Below, in pieces: positions 44,427 to 55,515 of a stretch of DNA of 64,000 bases. Made by a program: the position numbers and the translations under genes. A model generated the notes under the pieces. That model ran no database searches. It was not told where the DNA came from and saw nothing but the letters and a program-made list of their open reading frames with translations. Numbering within the stretch: the first letter of the stretch is position 1; the number at the start of each line of letters is the position of its first letter. The stretch comes from Chondrosia reniformis (lineage: Eukaryota; Porifera; Demospongiae; Chondrillida; Chondrillidae), in NCBI GenBank assembly GCA_947172415.1, contig OX359200.1, positions 4,404,501-4,468,500 on the forward strand, read 5' to 3'.

Positions 44427-46753
44427 CCCTTTTCCGTGCGCAAGCCACTTTAGTGGCTTACCCGTAAACGTGCGAATTATTTTTTTTCGAACGAATTTGT
44501 ATGATTCTTAGGCAATGGTTAGACAATAATATAAGTAATCGTAATATGCAGTTATAACGTCGTTGCATCCATACTAAAGAAGTTACAAAGGAAATAAAAA
44601 CGACAAGTATACTAAGAAATACAAGACAAATACGGGGATAATTAAAAGTAAAATGGCTTCCATAAGTTACGTAGTTTAGTTTTTCGTGTGGAAGATCCGA
44701 AAACAGGGCACTGGACAGAGCGGAACTGGATGTTTTGGATTGCAATCGGAACAAGCAAACGTAACACGTCTTCTCTGGTTATCTAGGGCACAAACAACGC
44801 ACTGAAGCTTTGATTTGATTCGATCTGGGAAGTGACGATCATTGAAACGAGTCGAAGGAGGAACATCTGCTGTGGGTCGGCGCCCTGCTCGCTTTCTGGA
44901 GTTGTGTTTACTGAGCAGTTCCTCTACGAGCTCCAAAATAAAGTTTTTTAGTGAACGTTTTGGAACATTTGGAGTTTCACAAGCCAGAATGTAGGCATTT
45001 ACCACGGAGAGATCAACTAGGAAGAAAAACAGACGGTGCCACCACTTCTTAGACTTCCTGGAGCAACTGTAAGTTTTCCTTCTTGCATCTGCCAAGTCTA
45101 CACCACCCATATAAGTGTTGTAGACCTTAATTGCAGTAGGGCAAGGGATGGCTTTCCTGCTCCCATCTTTCTGTCTCCTGTTGATGGTGGTAGTGTCTTT
45201 TAGACTGGTAATTGTGTTTACCATGGCAACACATTTGTTGTCCTTCCATACGAGGCAATTTACACTTCCTGATTTAGCCTCTTTAGAATCCCCTCGTTCC
45301 ATTTTTTTGTTCATTTCTTTGATATTGGCAAGGGTAGAAGGCCAATTTCTCCGGTCAGTCCTTGCAGTGCCTATGCAAAACAAATTTTTGCTAAGCAGTG
45401 ACTCTGCTAAGGAAACACTGGAGAAAAAATTATCAAAGAAGATGAAATATCCCTTGTTTGTTAGTGGAACTGTAAGGTCTTCTACGATTCTTTTCCCAAG
45501 GTTTTTCTCTACTGTACCATCTGAGGCTTTTCCAGCATAAACCTGCATTTGACTTATGTAGCCGTTGTGAGCATCTGCTCTGCACCAGACTTTAAACCCA
45601 CGCTTCACTGGCTTTTGGGGCATGTACTGTTTAAGAGAACTTCTTCCCTTAAATGGAACCATAGCCTCGTCAACAGATACCTCCCTATGCGGTTGATACT
45701 CTTCAAGGCAATTTTTATTTACTTCATCAAGCAATGGCCTAATCTTGTGTAGCTTGTCGTATCCTGGCTGATTTCTACTAACAGCTGTGGAATTATCATT
45801 GACATGGAGATTGCTCATCAAGGCCTTAAAGCGTGTCAAAGACATCCCTTGTACAATTGCTGGTGATCCAAGGATTGGATTCTGTGACCAGTAATCTTGC
45901 CACTCAGGCAAACGATTTATCCCAGTAGCAAGTACAATGCCAAGGAAAAGCATCATTTCATCAGGAGAAGTATCTTCCCAATTATACCTAGCTGAAGGGG
46001 GATTTTGTGAAGCATACAGGTTAGTCTGGAAACACAAGTCCTGGAAGGTGTTTTTCCCAAATATAGTAAGGAAAAAATCCAGTGCTGTACTATCGCTCTC
46101 TAGTGGATTTGTTACCCCAATCTTCTCCTTGAATTCAGCTATAGGTGTAGCAGTTTGATTGCCTTCACTAATGGATGTTAGGCAATCTGTCTCATCTGAA
46201 GAAGACATGTGATCTTCACTATCTTCATTCGCTTGAGCATTATCAAGAGGATCAGGTAATATCTCCATTACTTCAAGCAAACTATTGCCACCTTCAAACT
46301 CTCCTTCTACTTCAAAATCTTCATCTCCTGAATCATTCCAATCATCAAGAACCATGGAAAGAACTGCTCCATCATTGAAGGATTTTCCTTTATTCTAATA
46401 TTATAAATTACCAATTTATTTTAACTCTGTTTGTGCAAAACTTTATTGAATAATTTGTTCATACCTTATTCATTCCGTTTCTTAGTCGCAGAACAAGTAA
46501 AATAAGCCGAACCGCCGTAATACGAAGTTGTACGTTCAGTCGTTCGTAAGGAAAGGATACTCGAACGTTTTCCCGCCTTAATGCCTAGCTACGCAGCCGC
46601 TTTATTAAATAATCAAACTATAGTTTTTGCGGAGACTTATCGAAGCTAGAAAGAATCGTTTACAGTCGTTTTAGTTGAAATTAACGTCGAGCCACTAAAG
46701 TGGCTTGCGCACGGTAACGTGATTGATTATAACTTAACGCGCACGGAAAAAGG
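44427..46753. mobile_element. piggyBac transposon, apparently intact
   Basis: About 2.33 kb flanked by TTAA on both sides (44423-44426 and 46754-46757), the piggyBac target duplication. Terminal inverted repeats are CCCTTTTCCGTGCGC at the left and the complement of CCTTTTTCCGTGCGC at the right. Each end has a subterminal palindrome GCCACTTTAGTGGC. It carries one uninterrupted transposase gene on the minus strand. Confidence 0.9.
44676..46355 (-). CDS. piggyBac-family transposase (PGBD-like), full length
   Basis: 559 aa, normal for the family, with no stop or frameshift. An acidic N-terminus (to about residue 75) is followed by the DDE_Tnp_1_7 domain. The likely catalytic aspartates are Asp229 in SVDEAMVPFKG, Asp308 in IFFDNFFSS and Asp420 in MGGVDLADARR. 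The C-terminal 41 residues form a cysteine-rich finger (CVVCALDN...CSDCNPKH...CPVPCF), which in piggyBac binds the transposon ends. The coding sequence is less AT-rich than its surroundings. Full length, matching TIRs and an intact TTAA duplication suggest recent transposition. Confidence 0.93.
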   Translation of the reverse strand: MVLDDWNDSGDEDFEVEGEFEGGNSLLEVMEILPDPLDNAQANEDSEDHMSSSDETDCLTSISEGNQTATPIAEFKEKIGVTNPLESDSTALDFFLTIFGKNTFQDLCFQTNLYASQNPPSARYNWEDTSPDEMMLFLGIVLATGINRLPEWQDYWSQNPILGSPAIVQGMSLTRFKALMSNLHVNDNSTAVSRNQPGYDKLHKIRPLLDEVNKNCLEEYQPHREVSVDEAMVPFKGRSSLKQYMPQKPVKRGFKVWCRADAHNGYISQMQVYAGKASDGTVEKNLGKRIVEDLTVPLTNKGYFIFFDNFFSSVSLAESLLSKNLFCIGTARTDRRNWPSTLANIKEMNKKMERGDSKEAKSGSVNCLVWKDNKCVAMVNTITSLKDTTTINRRQKDGSRKAIPCPTAIKVYNTYMGGVDLADARRKTYSCSRKSKKWWHRLFFFLVDLSVVNAYILACETPNVPKRSLKNFILELVEELLSKHNSRKRAGRRPTADVPPSTRFNDRHFPDRIKSKLQCVVCALDNQRRRVTFACSDCNPKHPVPLCPVPCFRIFHTKN

Positions 46754-46757
46754 TTAA

Positions 46758-46792
46758 CAACTGCAGTTATAATACCATCCCTCTCCTACATA
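46758..46792 (-). pseudogene. Fourth CYP relic, exon 5 piece split by piggyBac
   Basis: Right after the piggyBac TTAA comes CAACTGCAGTTATAATACCA, then TCCCTCTCCTACATATG, matching the start of exon 5 of CYP-A (29783-29815) and its acceptor. The left flank GTATGTTTTCCTTTAA (to 44426) matches the neighbouring exon-5 letters GTACTGTTTTCCTTTAA. The transposon therefore landed on the TTAA inside exon 5. Confidence 0.7.
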
Positions 46793-46872
46793 TGTACATG
46801 TATAAGGTTTAGAATAATTAAATTATATATGTACATATATATACCTACATCATTAATTACTACATATGTATA

Positions 46873-47096
46873 AGTAGAGTGAATTGATTTGTGCATGCTA
46901 TGACTAATTGATTATGTGTATATACATGTGCTGATATTTTCTGTATGTGTGATATATAACTGTTTTTTGATGCTTGAAGGGTTGGTTAGAGCTAGCCGTT
47001 CTGTTGTAGTGTTGCTATTATTATTATTTGGTGAAAGTGTGTTTCGACCACCTGGTGAGTTCTTCTCTGCCCTTCTATCGCAAATGAAGTGTTACA
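46873..47096 (+). mobile_element. Solo LTR of the same gypsy family
   Basis: Same order and orientation as 43694-43917 (GAATTGATTTG, TGTTGCTATTATTATTATTT, GAGTTCTTCTCTGCCCTTCT, ending TTACA). The first two bases of the LTR are altered. It has no internal region beside it and is inserted in the CYP relic between exons 5 and 2. Confidence 0.75.
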
Positions 47097-47154
47097 AATA
47101 CTGTATGTATATATAAGGTTTAAAGGGTTCCAGGTTCAATGGTGTACAGCTTAC

Positions 47155-47256
47155 TTGATACTTATTCAATAGGTTCAGATTCCCAATAATTGGTTTTGGA
47201 GTGGGTCCAGGGTCCAGGTTGCTTGAAGTATATACTGGTGAGGTTTGTAGATAAAA
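47155..47256 (-). pseudogene. Fourth CYP relic, exon 2
   Basis: Closely matches exon 2 of the intact genes (CCAATAATTGGTTTTGGAGT, GGTGAGGTTTGTAGATAAA) but has a 2-base loss near 47210 and a 4-base gain near 47230, so the frame is destroyed. Splice-site letters at both edges survive. Confidence 0.8.
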
Positions 47257-47389
47257 CTATGTCCAAAATGGGAAAGTCTAGATGTACAGAAGAAGAGGTG
47301 ACCGCTTTAATAAGGTAACCGCTTACTCAGGTTCCACTGTATATACATCCCACAATTGTTGCCATTTTGTACATTCGGCCTACTCTGCC

Positions 47390-48160
47390 CCGTCAATCTT
47401 GCTATATATGAAATGAGATTCCATCATCAGAGGGAATCCAACAGGTGACCCATTAGGGCCTTTTTTGCCTCACCATCCGCTTATATCCAGCCCAGTGTCA
47501 GAGTTTAAGGTCTTTTCCTAGTTGATGGCACCATGGGCGGCGACCTCAATGATCTGATAGCTGACTTGAAGAGGATTAATGAGGAGGGTCAGGCATTGGG
47601 TTTGATACTTAACGTGTCAAAGTCTAAACAGATCTCACATGATCAGTCAAAACTGGGCACCATGTTTTCTACCTTCCAAGACCTTTATAGTTTTTGTGGA
47701 TCCAAAAATTGCCATCCTGTTGGGCTCTCCCCTAGGTTCCAATTCCATGATTGATTGCCTCCACAATCAAATCAGTCAATTGCGGATGGTTGGAGAACGT
47801 CTTTGCCATATCAAAGACCACAACACCATCACTTTCCTGTGCCACTCACTTGCAATCCCGAAACTTCTCCACATATATATATACTCAGAACATCACTAGT
47901 TTTTTCTTCACCTCTTTTGGTATCCTGGGATGAGCTGCTCTTGTCTGTTTGGGTCAGAATCATAAACACTGATTTGAGACTGGGAGATCCATCCTGGTTA
48001 CAGGCATCACTTCTAGTCTCATCTGGTGGTCTAGGGCTTAGGAACGCCTCGCATCTTGCACCCTCTACTTTTTTGTCCTCTGCTGATGGAGCATCCGCCC
48101 TGGTCCAGCAACTACTTCTACCACACCTACAAGTTCTGCAAGCGACACTTCCCTGATCTG
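47390..48160 (+). pseudogene. Retroelement reverse transcriptase fragment, degenerate
   Basis: Contains GDPLGP (RT motif B-like), then FLVDGTMGGDL at the place of the YxDD active site, NVSKSKQISHDQ, and further on LLGSPLGSNS and SGGLGLRNASHLAP. These pieces need several frame changes. The catalytic Asp pair reads V-D instead of D-D, so it is dead. It is likely the RT region of the same repeat family as 41207-41953. Confidence 0.65.
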
Positions 48161-48524
48161 CTGCCAGGTGTCCTCAATTGCCACTACTGCTCTTCGGGCG
48201 TGAACAGGAAGCATACTAAGTACTGCTGCAAGCAATTTGATGAGAGCGCCAGTTCCTCTTTGCATAGTTCCTTGCTTTTGACTATATCATACTATATACA
48301 GGCTGTCTCTGAAGATATTACTAAGTACGTATATTATCGTAAAACTGCCGCATAACACCGTATAGTCTTTCTTGTATATACATAAAGTTTTATATGTGTT
48401 ATAACTTCGTTGTAATATATTGCATGGCTGTATATATTACTACAAATTTAAATACTACTCACTATGTGTTACCTAGGAATGTTTTAAATAAAATTGGCTA
48501 AAGTAATCAAATCGTCCACAACCA

Positions 48525-48600
48525 CCAGTCGAAACCACTTTAGTGGCTTATCCACGATAATGCATTATTGCGCAAGGACATTTTTCCACAATAAAGGATT
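48525..48600. repeat. piggyBac-like terminal relic
   Basis: CCACTTTAGTGGCTTATCC, then a GCGCAAGGAC stretch and a closing GGATTAA resemble the subterminal palindrome and TIR of the piggyBac element at 44427-46753. Probably a remnant or short non-autonomous relative. Confidence 0.45.
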
Positions 48601-48614
48601 AAATTTTATGTTAT

Positions 48615-48672
48615 AGGTTGTATTTTCATTTCTGGTGTTAGTATATTTCCCCATTTTACTAATTTATTGTAC
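48615..48672 (-). repeat. Dispersed repeat, third copy
   Basis: Reverse-orientation copy of the block at 1359-1410 and 42973-43015, again beside an ATT-rich tract. Confidence 0.55.
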
Positions 48673-48912
48673 TATAATAATAATTATAATAATTTTATCA
48701 ATAAAATATTGATGAATTTGTTCTTGATGAACTCACTTATTGATTGTCAGTGACAGTGTCAATTTTCATTTTATTATTATAAATATTTACTCAATGACAT
48801 CTACTTATTAATTTTCACCCTCTCATTGTAAGATAAAAATAATAATATTAATGATAACAATTTAAAGTTCCTATTATGCGTAATAATGTGTATATACATA
48901 GCTTGCCCGGTA

Positions 48913-48999
48913 ACTAACTTACGAGTAATATATAGATGAGAGCTATATAGACTTAGTATAAGCCCAGGATTAATAATATTAGCAGTAGAATAGTTGAAG
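48913..48999 (-). pseudogene. Decayed CYP exon 1 relic downstream of CYP-C
   Basis: AACTTACGAGTAATATATAG, AAGCCCAGGATTAATAATAT and AGTAGAATAGTTGAAG match exon 1 of the intact genes with TATA insertions. It lies about 330 bp past the CYP-C stop, same orientation. Confidence 0.8.
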
Positions 49000-49322
49000 T
49001 ATATATTTATACTTCCATTCATATATATAAGGCGCAAGATCGATCAGCAACTTGTCACATGACACATTTTCAAGCCCATATGAAAAATGGATGTTCGTTA
49101 ATTTATTATGCAGTTCCCTAATTGTAAATTACCAAAAGGCAATTACATTACATATTCTTGAACCTCTAAGGTTGTCAATTGGATATTCAGATCCAGAAGA
49201 ATTCAGCAATAATGAGGGAAAAATATATGCACACACATATATATATACATATAGTGAGCAACAGTTATATAGGGAAGATATAGTAGTAAGTGGAATGTTT
49301 AGCTCAGTGGAGCAAGATTTTG

Positions 49323-52300
49323 CTATTCTCTTGATTCAAACTTGACATGAACTCCTCCTTCAGCTCTCAAAACAGCTCCAAATGCTGGCTTCAATGGTAC
49401 CTACACATGGTGAGACATGCAAAATGATTTATGAACAAGTGTCTGAACATATGCAGGGGCATGATAAGGATTACAAAATGTACAGCTATACTACTTCTAC
49501 TTCAATAATATAAGAGCATGCACTGTTATCATACAACAATACATTGTGACAGATGAATGGCAGTAACAGAGAATTATATATGCATGTAAACCTGTATAGC
49601 ATATAACAAACCTTTGTTTCTGGTGCTAGTAGTATCTTATACTTCTTTATGACTTCAATAAGAGCCATCTTAGCTTCCAGGTAGGCAAGTCTCATTCCAA
49701 GACAGTTTCTTGGACCAGACCCAAAAGTCAAAAAGGCACATGCATGGTGATTCACCTTGTTTTCTGGACTGAACCTGTGAGAAGAAGAGCAATAAGTGAT
49801 ATATAATTATTCTTTTGTATACAAAGTAGTTACCGGGGCCTTTGAGAGAGAACAAAATTTGTATCAGACATACATATATACACCTTCACCGTGGTTTCTT
49901 TAGAAATGTCTATCAACCTCCCCTAAAGAAACCATATATACCATCACTTCATAAATAGAAGATGAGCTCATTTGGAAGTATATAAAGTAGCAATATACCT
50001 TATTGGTTATAAACATAGGCAAATGGCTTAATTTAGGTTGTGTCAGCAGCTGTCACTGTGCACAAGAGAGCTACGTATATAGCAAATTTTGCCTTATATA
50101 CCCCATATACGTATTTTCCAAATGAAATCCTATTATTATTGGTTCATCCAGCATAATATAGGATGTGTTCTGTTAAAAGAGTAGGGGAAGGTTAATGGCC
50201 TTAAAACTTCAGTGTGTGCAGGTGTACACATTCTACATATCAGAGAGATCTATGTGCTTCAGGTTGCTTACACTGGGTTAGTAAGTCAAAGCACTTATAC
50301 ACTTGAAGGAGAAACCCAACTAAAGATTTAAGCTATAAAATGTAACTAAGCAAATTCCATAAGTTAAAAAAACATACCGAAAGAGAAACATCCAAATGTA
50401 TACTAAAATTCTTACCTTTCGGGATCAAACGTTTCTGGATCAGGCCATATGTTTGGATCATGTTGAATGTTGTAAATAGGAATCAATACTGCTACATTCT
50501 TCTTGAACTGTATACCTTTAAGTACAATATCATCATTGCACTGCCTTATGGTGCTAGATAAAGAAAACAAAACAAATTGTCAAAAACACACTGACTGATT
50601 GTTTCTCAGAGCTCACATTGGGGCTATAGGGAAGAGTCTCAATGCCTCATTGAACACCATATCCAGATAGTCTATACTGTGAGTGGCTTCATAGAGAGTT
50701 GAGTCCTAAATATGTATGTAAAGGTAAAACCTTCACATAGTAAATATATTGATTAAAAAAGTAGAATAATTCTTTTACATATACCTTAAGGACGGGTTTA
50801 AGTGCGAGTACTTAAGTTTGCAATTTGGCTACCCCTCACATTTTGCTGGTATTAATAATTGCGGATTTGCAAAACATCAATCATACCAAATGCAACTAGC
50901 CGATATTCAACTACTCCTAGTCCTGACTCACTGAGTGTGGGAACAGTCAGCCTCGTTGATTTCAGATGTAGCGGTCACGCATAATAGCGCATGCGTGTTA
51001 ACATTTCGTTAAACTGAGTTAGACCCTTGAACTACTAGCCAGTATGTCAGATAATTTGAAGATTCGATTCATTCCATTCGAATTAATCGAAAATTCAAAA
51101 TTACTCTCAAGAAATATTTAATATTCGCATGTATTAAGTATTGCGATTTCGACCTAAATCACAAAATTCGCAATTAATAGTACCCAATAATTAAACCTTC
51201 CCCTAAGGGTACATGTAGCACATACAGGATTCTCAGAGAAGTAATTCTTGATCTCTTCTGCTAGTCTTTCTTGGATATCAGGATGGGAAGCTAGTAAACC
51301 AGTAGTAAATGTGAGAGCAGAACTAGTTGTCTCATAGCCAGCAATTAGAAATCCTACTGAATCTGCTATAATTTCTCCTTCAGATAAAACCTTTGATTCA
51401 CCATCACCTGCTTCTATCATCAGACCAAGCAGATCAGATTTCTGAAGCACAAACAACATTAAGATATGAAGCCAGTTAAATCAGTCTGAGTAGCTATATG
51501 CATAATACTATATACACCACAATTAAATTCCTCATAAACATCAAAAGATCACATACAGCACTTTTTTCATCATCAAGTTCCTTTCTTGACTTGATTATTT
51601 CCTGACTAGCGTTAGCCAGATAGTCCATTGCATCACCGATGACAACATGGCGAACAAGAAGGCGAAAGACTGGCATCAGTTTAGGAAAGGAAACTACAGA
51701 GGGAATATAAACAATCCGTATGCTTGCATATATGAGCATTGCCAATAGAAATTGCAGAAAATGGTCAAAACGTGATTGGAGGAAAAGTCTTTCAAAAATA
51801 AAATATAACTTAGCTCACTTGCCATGAAGTTTAGAACTCTAGCAACCCTGCTTGAATGCTCTCCTTCAGTTGCAAAAGTACCAAATATCTTAACAGCTGA
51901 CTCAAGTATCCTTCCTCCCTTGCCATTCTGTACATCCACAGCTCTTCCAAAAGCAGTTGATAGAATAACCTCCATTGTCATCTTGTTATACATCCTGTAC
52001 ATTAGACATTTAATTCAGTACAGAATTGACAACATTTCTTACTCAATTACATATAGGCGTGTGTCTCTTCAAATTCAACAATCAGCGCAAAGAAATGGTG
52101 GACATGAATTGCATTTATACATACTCCATAGCATCTACTGATTGACCACTTTCTGCATATCCCGCGACCTTCTTTGCAAGACGTTTAGTGCTTTCCATAA
52201 TCAAAGGTTCCATCTAAGACAATGAAATTGACATCAAGTAACATCAATTACATATACAAGGAAAATAGAATGTAAGGAAATTATTAAATTAATTAGCAAA

Positions 52301-55300
52301 CACTTAATTGGTCAGCATAATATGTAGGGTGTCTGCTAGAATTGGTAAATTGGTATTCATAGATATTACAAGTGCCTACATGTAATAACAACAAGGACTT
52401 TAAATTGTCAATTAGTGACATCTACCCCAAAAAACTTATTCTTAAGAAAGATAAATACCAGACCTAGGAAATCCCCCCTTTTAGACTTAGATATAACCAT
52501 CACTCACGAATTTATTACTAAATTATATGATAAGCGAGAGGACTTTAACTTTGGAATACCTGATTAATTGTGTATTGAAGACATGTACACCATAGGCTTT
52601 AGGAATGTTACTATCTAGATGTGCGAAATTTACTACACCAAAATATGTAGTGACTACTCTAGTTTTCAGGCTAAATGTTTGCAGTTATGCAGTAGGCTTA
52701 TTAAATAGGATTACAAGTACTTTAAGCTAAATTCAGCCTTTAAAACCATTGACAGGTATATCAACCTTTTGAATCGTCTTTATAGGAGAACAGAGAAGGT
52801 AATCATCATTTAGAGAGTGTACTATGTATATATTATATATGGTATAGTAAGGAGGTTGATACCCTCAATATGGGACCTCAACGCTCGTATATATTTACCT
52901 TAGTGCTTCACGCCTCGGTAAATATGTAAGTGCCTTAAGTCTAATATATCGGATGTAAACCTCCTTGCCGTACTATATATATTATATATTGCATGTAAAC
53001 CTCCTTACCATAATATATATGTATATACGGACGGAAGTGGTATCTGGCCACTATAGTGGGCTTGCTTCAGCTCGCCTAATAAACTGTGAAGGATTAAGAT
53101 GAAGGCAGTTATCCTAACGCATCACCAAATTATACTACATTGATGAGCCCTAAAAGACGGAAACACAGCTGGAAACTAACAGGGAGGCAATCAGTAATTG
53201 CCACTCTTGATAAGATTTGGGTTCCCATCCAAGATAGGAACTTGTTTATTTGGCTGGCTTGAAGTAACAATTTGCAGAGATTACTCACAATATACATACA
53301 CACGTATATATATGTACACATACGAGCTTCATCTTATGTCCACTGAATGCTGGTGTGAGAATACGTCTTCTCTCCTTCCATGCTTCACCTCTGCTATCAA
53401 ATACAGCATCATACTGCTTGCCCTCAACAAATGTAGTAATAAGGCCACTCCTATCCTACACAGTTGGCAAATAAGGAACAGGGTTTAGAAAGAGAAATAC
53501 CGAATGCCGGTAAGGAATGTTTCTAAACAATTTTATATAAAAAGCATGTATATATACGTATATATACATATAATGTCTTCCTATAATCTCAGATCCTGCT
53601 CTATATATTCCTTACACACCTAGATACAAAGTTAAACTAGGTAACTTTCATTGATGATAGCTGAGACTGAAATTGTAATAGAAAAGCCATGTGATCTAGC
53701 TTACAATAGTAAGTTATTGCCTATATATACATTACCATTACAGATCTTCGATAAAATTTCACCTTATCTGAAAATGAAAAAAAACACTAAACGAAGTGCT
53801 AACTATAGGAATGTATACCGTAAAAATTGGGACTATGAAAAAATTTCATCTTAAGCGGGTTGAACTGTATATAAGTTTGATCGCCACCCAATGTTCACAG
53901 GATAAGGAGAACTGTCTAGCAAGTGCCCTCGGTCGGAGGGTCAAAGACGCCCATCCTAACATTATTATGCCTTTCACTTCCGGTATTCGCTTGGCAAATG
54001 TCCACAATATTTAATTATTGCTCTCTGTTTTCCAGCTCTTCCGCATAAATAAAGTGGCCACCTTGCTCTTCACCGAAGGGAATGTTAGCATACTAATAGC
54101 ACTTGCGTTGCTGTAGCAGGTTTGCCCTCAAAAGGAAGTCAAACCTGCTCATATATATGGTTATAAACAGGAAGTCATATATAAATATAAAAGGTAAAAG
54201 ATTGCCTATTTTCAATATTGAACCCTTTATAAGTATCAGTGGGAACAATAAAGAAGATTATATTAGATTGAGAAGTTAATATAGTAAACTGACTTGCACG
54301 TATATAGTTATAACTAGTATTGCCTCCTAGTGTTCCTAGCAGATCTAGAGTGATGTTAAAGTCACAGGAGGTATGCATATATTGAACATATAGTCATGTA
54401 CGTAAGCTACGTGAGGCTCATGAATGGAATATACCATAGGTACATATATATTATGCATGATACTCACGGTTCGGTCAGTAAAGTTATCAGAATGCTTGAC
54501 TGTTATCAGTTTTAACAGATCGAGGTCTTTGGTCACTAAGAAACCTTTCAATCCAAAGTACATTCTGTATTATATAAGAATGATGAATATAAAGTGACAA
54601 TTTCAGTAAACAACAATGTATATGGCTATAGTTTTACAAACGTCAATGAAAAAATAACAAGTAATTGGAGTTACAAAACCTTATAACCATCCTACAAGTA
54701 TATATAGGGCAGCTGACTTGAAAAACTTGGATGCTCAAGTATACAGAACAACTTATATTTTACTAGCATTCTTGCAATGTGTAAATGTGTCTTGTTTCGT
54801 TACTTTTTCTAGATGTACCAATCACTGTTATAGTGTCATCCCTACTTTATGTTTTTATTTAACTTGTATATATAAAAGCAAAAGAATATAGTCTAGAGTA
54901 TCAGTATATAATTTACGAGCTAACGCACCCAAATGTAGATCCATAATCTTTAAAGGCAGCATTAAAAAACTTGGGGAGACTTAACTGAAATATAAAACAG
55001 GGGGAGAGCACATATATCAGTTATACAATGAATACATACATACTAGGCTATCAGCCATTAATGGTGTACAGCTTACTTGATACTTTTTCAACAAGTCTAG
55101 GTTTCCAATAATTGGTTTTGGAGTGGGTCCAGGGATTCCATGTTGCTTGAAGTGCTGATGAGGTTTGTATATAAAGCTATGTCCAAAATGGGAAAGTCAA
55201 GATATACAGAACAAGAGACAGTAAATACGTATGACTGCATGGTTATCAATAATTGTGCGCATGGCAAAGGTACATAACCAACTTACGAGTAATAGATGAG

Positions 55301-55369
55301 GGCTAGACTTAGTAAGCCCAGGATTAGCAGCAGAATAGTTGAAGAATTTAGTAGAGGTAACACTTCCAT
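49323..55369 (-). CDS. Cytochrome P450, CYP3-clan-like (CYP-C)
   Basis: Thirteen exons in transcription order: 55369-55287, 55176-55077, 54984-54929, 54564-54468, 53455-53324, 52213-52125, 51994-51819, 51693-51557, 51441-51226, 50705-50617, 50553-50416, 49774-49612, 49400-49323. The open frame is 517 aa. All P450 motifs are present; the heme ligand is Cys462, one lower than in CYP-A and CYP-B because exon 9 lacks one Arg codon (SKVLSEG instead of SKRVLSEG), just before the I-helix. Exons 2, 5 and 8 group it with CYP-B. The intron 3 donor is GTGCGT. Intron 9 holds a 426-bp element that CYP-B lacks. Its upstream 145 bp match the CYP-B promoter. Substrate unknown. Confidence 0.92.
50784..51209. 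mobile_element. Non-autonomous DNA element in CYP-C intron 9
   Basis: 426 bp flanked by TA on each side, with imperfect terminal inverted repeats (left CCTTAAGGACGGGTTTAA, right complement of CCCTTAGGGGAAGGTTTAA). The matching intron of CYP-B runs straight through the flanks without it, which gives an empty site. Confidence 0.8.
52380..53235. other. CYP-C-specific segment of intron 5
   Basis: Left and right flanks match CYP-B intron 5, but this segment does not. It contains a foldback around 52848-52975 (GTAAGGAGGTT and AACCTCCTT arms around a TTTACCTTAGTGCTTC core). No coding exon. Confidence 0.55.
53745..54150. repeat. Intronic block shared with CYP-B intron 4
   Basis: Reverse complement of 33420-33835, with the same terminal hairpin (AGCAGGTTTGCCCTC). 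The two have diverged by several indels. Confidence 0.65.
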
Positions 55370-55515
55370 TCAGTAATTATTATCGCCGATAATACAGTTT
55401 GAACTGTAAACTCGACTCATTTGCTCTATTTAAATCTTAGACTTGTGTAAGCTCGAACCGTTCTTGCATCATTATTCGTGACCGTTCTCCGGTAGTTACA
55501 TCATTGATCTTCTAT
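55370..55515 (-). promoter_or_regulatory. Conserved upstream block of CYP-C
   Basis: Reverse complement of the CYP-B upstream block 31325-31459, including TAATTATTATCGCCG, CTCATTTGCTCTATTTAAAT, CCGTTCTTGCATCATTATTC and GGTAGTTACATCATTGATC. Such conservation next to the ATG suggests a common promoter, though the recent duplication could explain it alone. Confidence 0.55.

Noticed and set aside
45148-45540. 130-aa plus-strand open frame
   Set aside because: Antisense to the piggyBac transposase.
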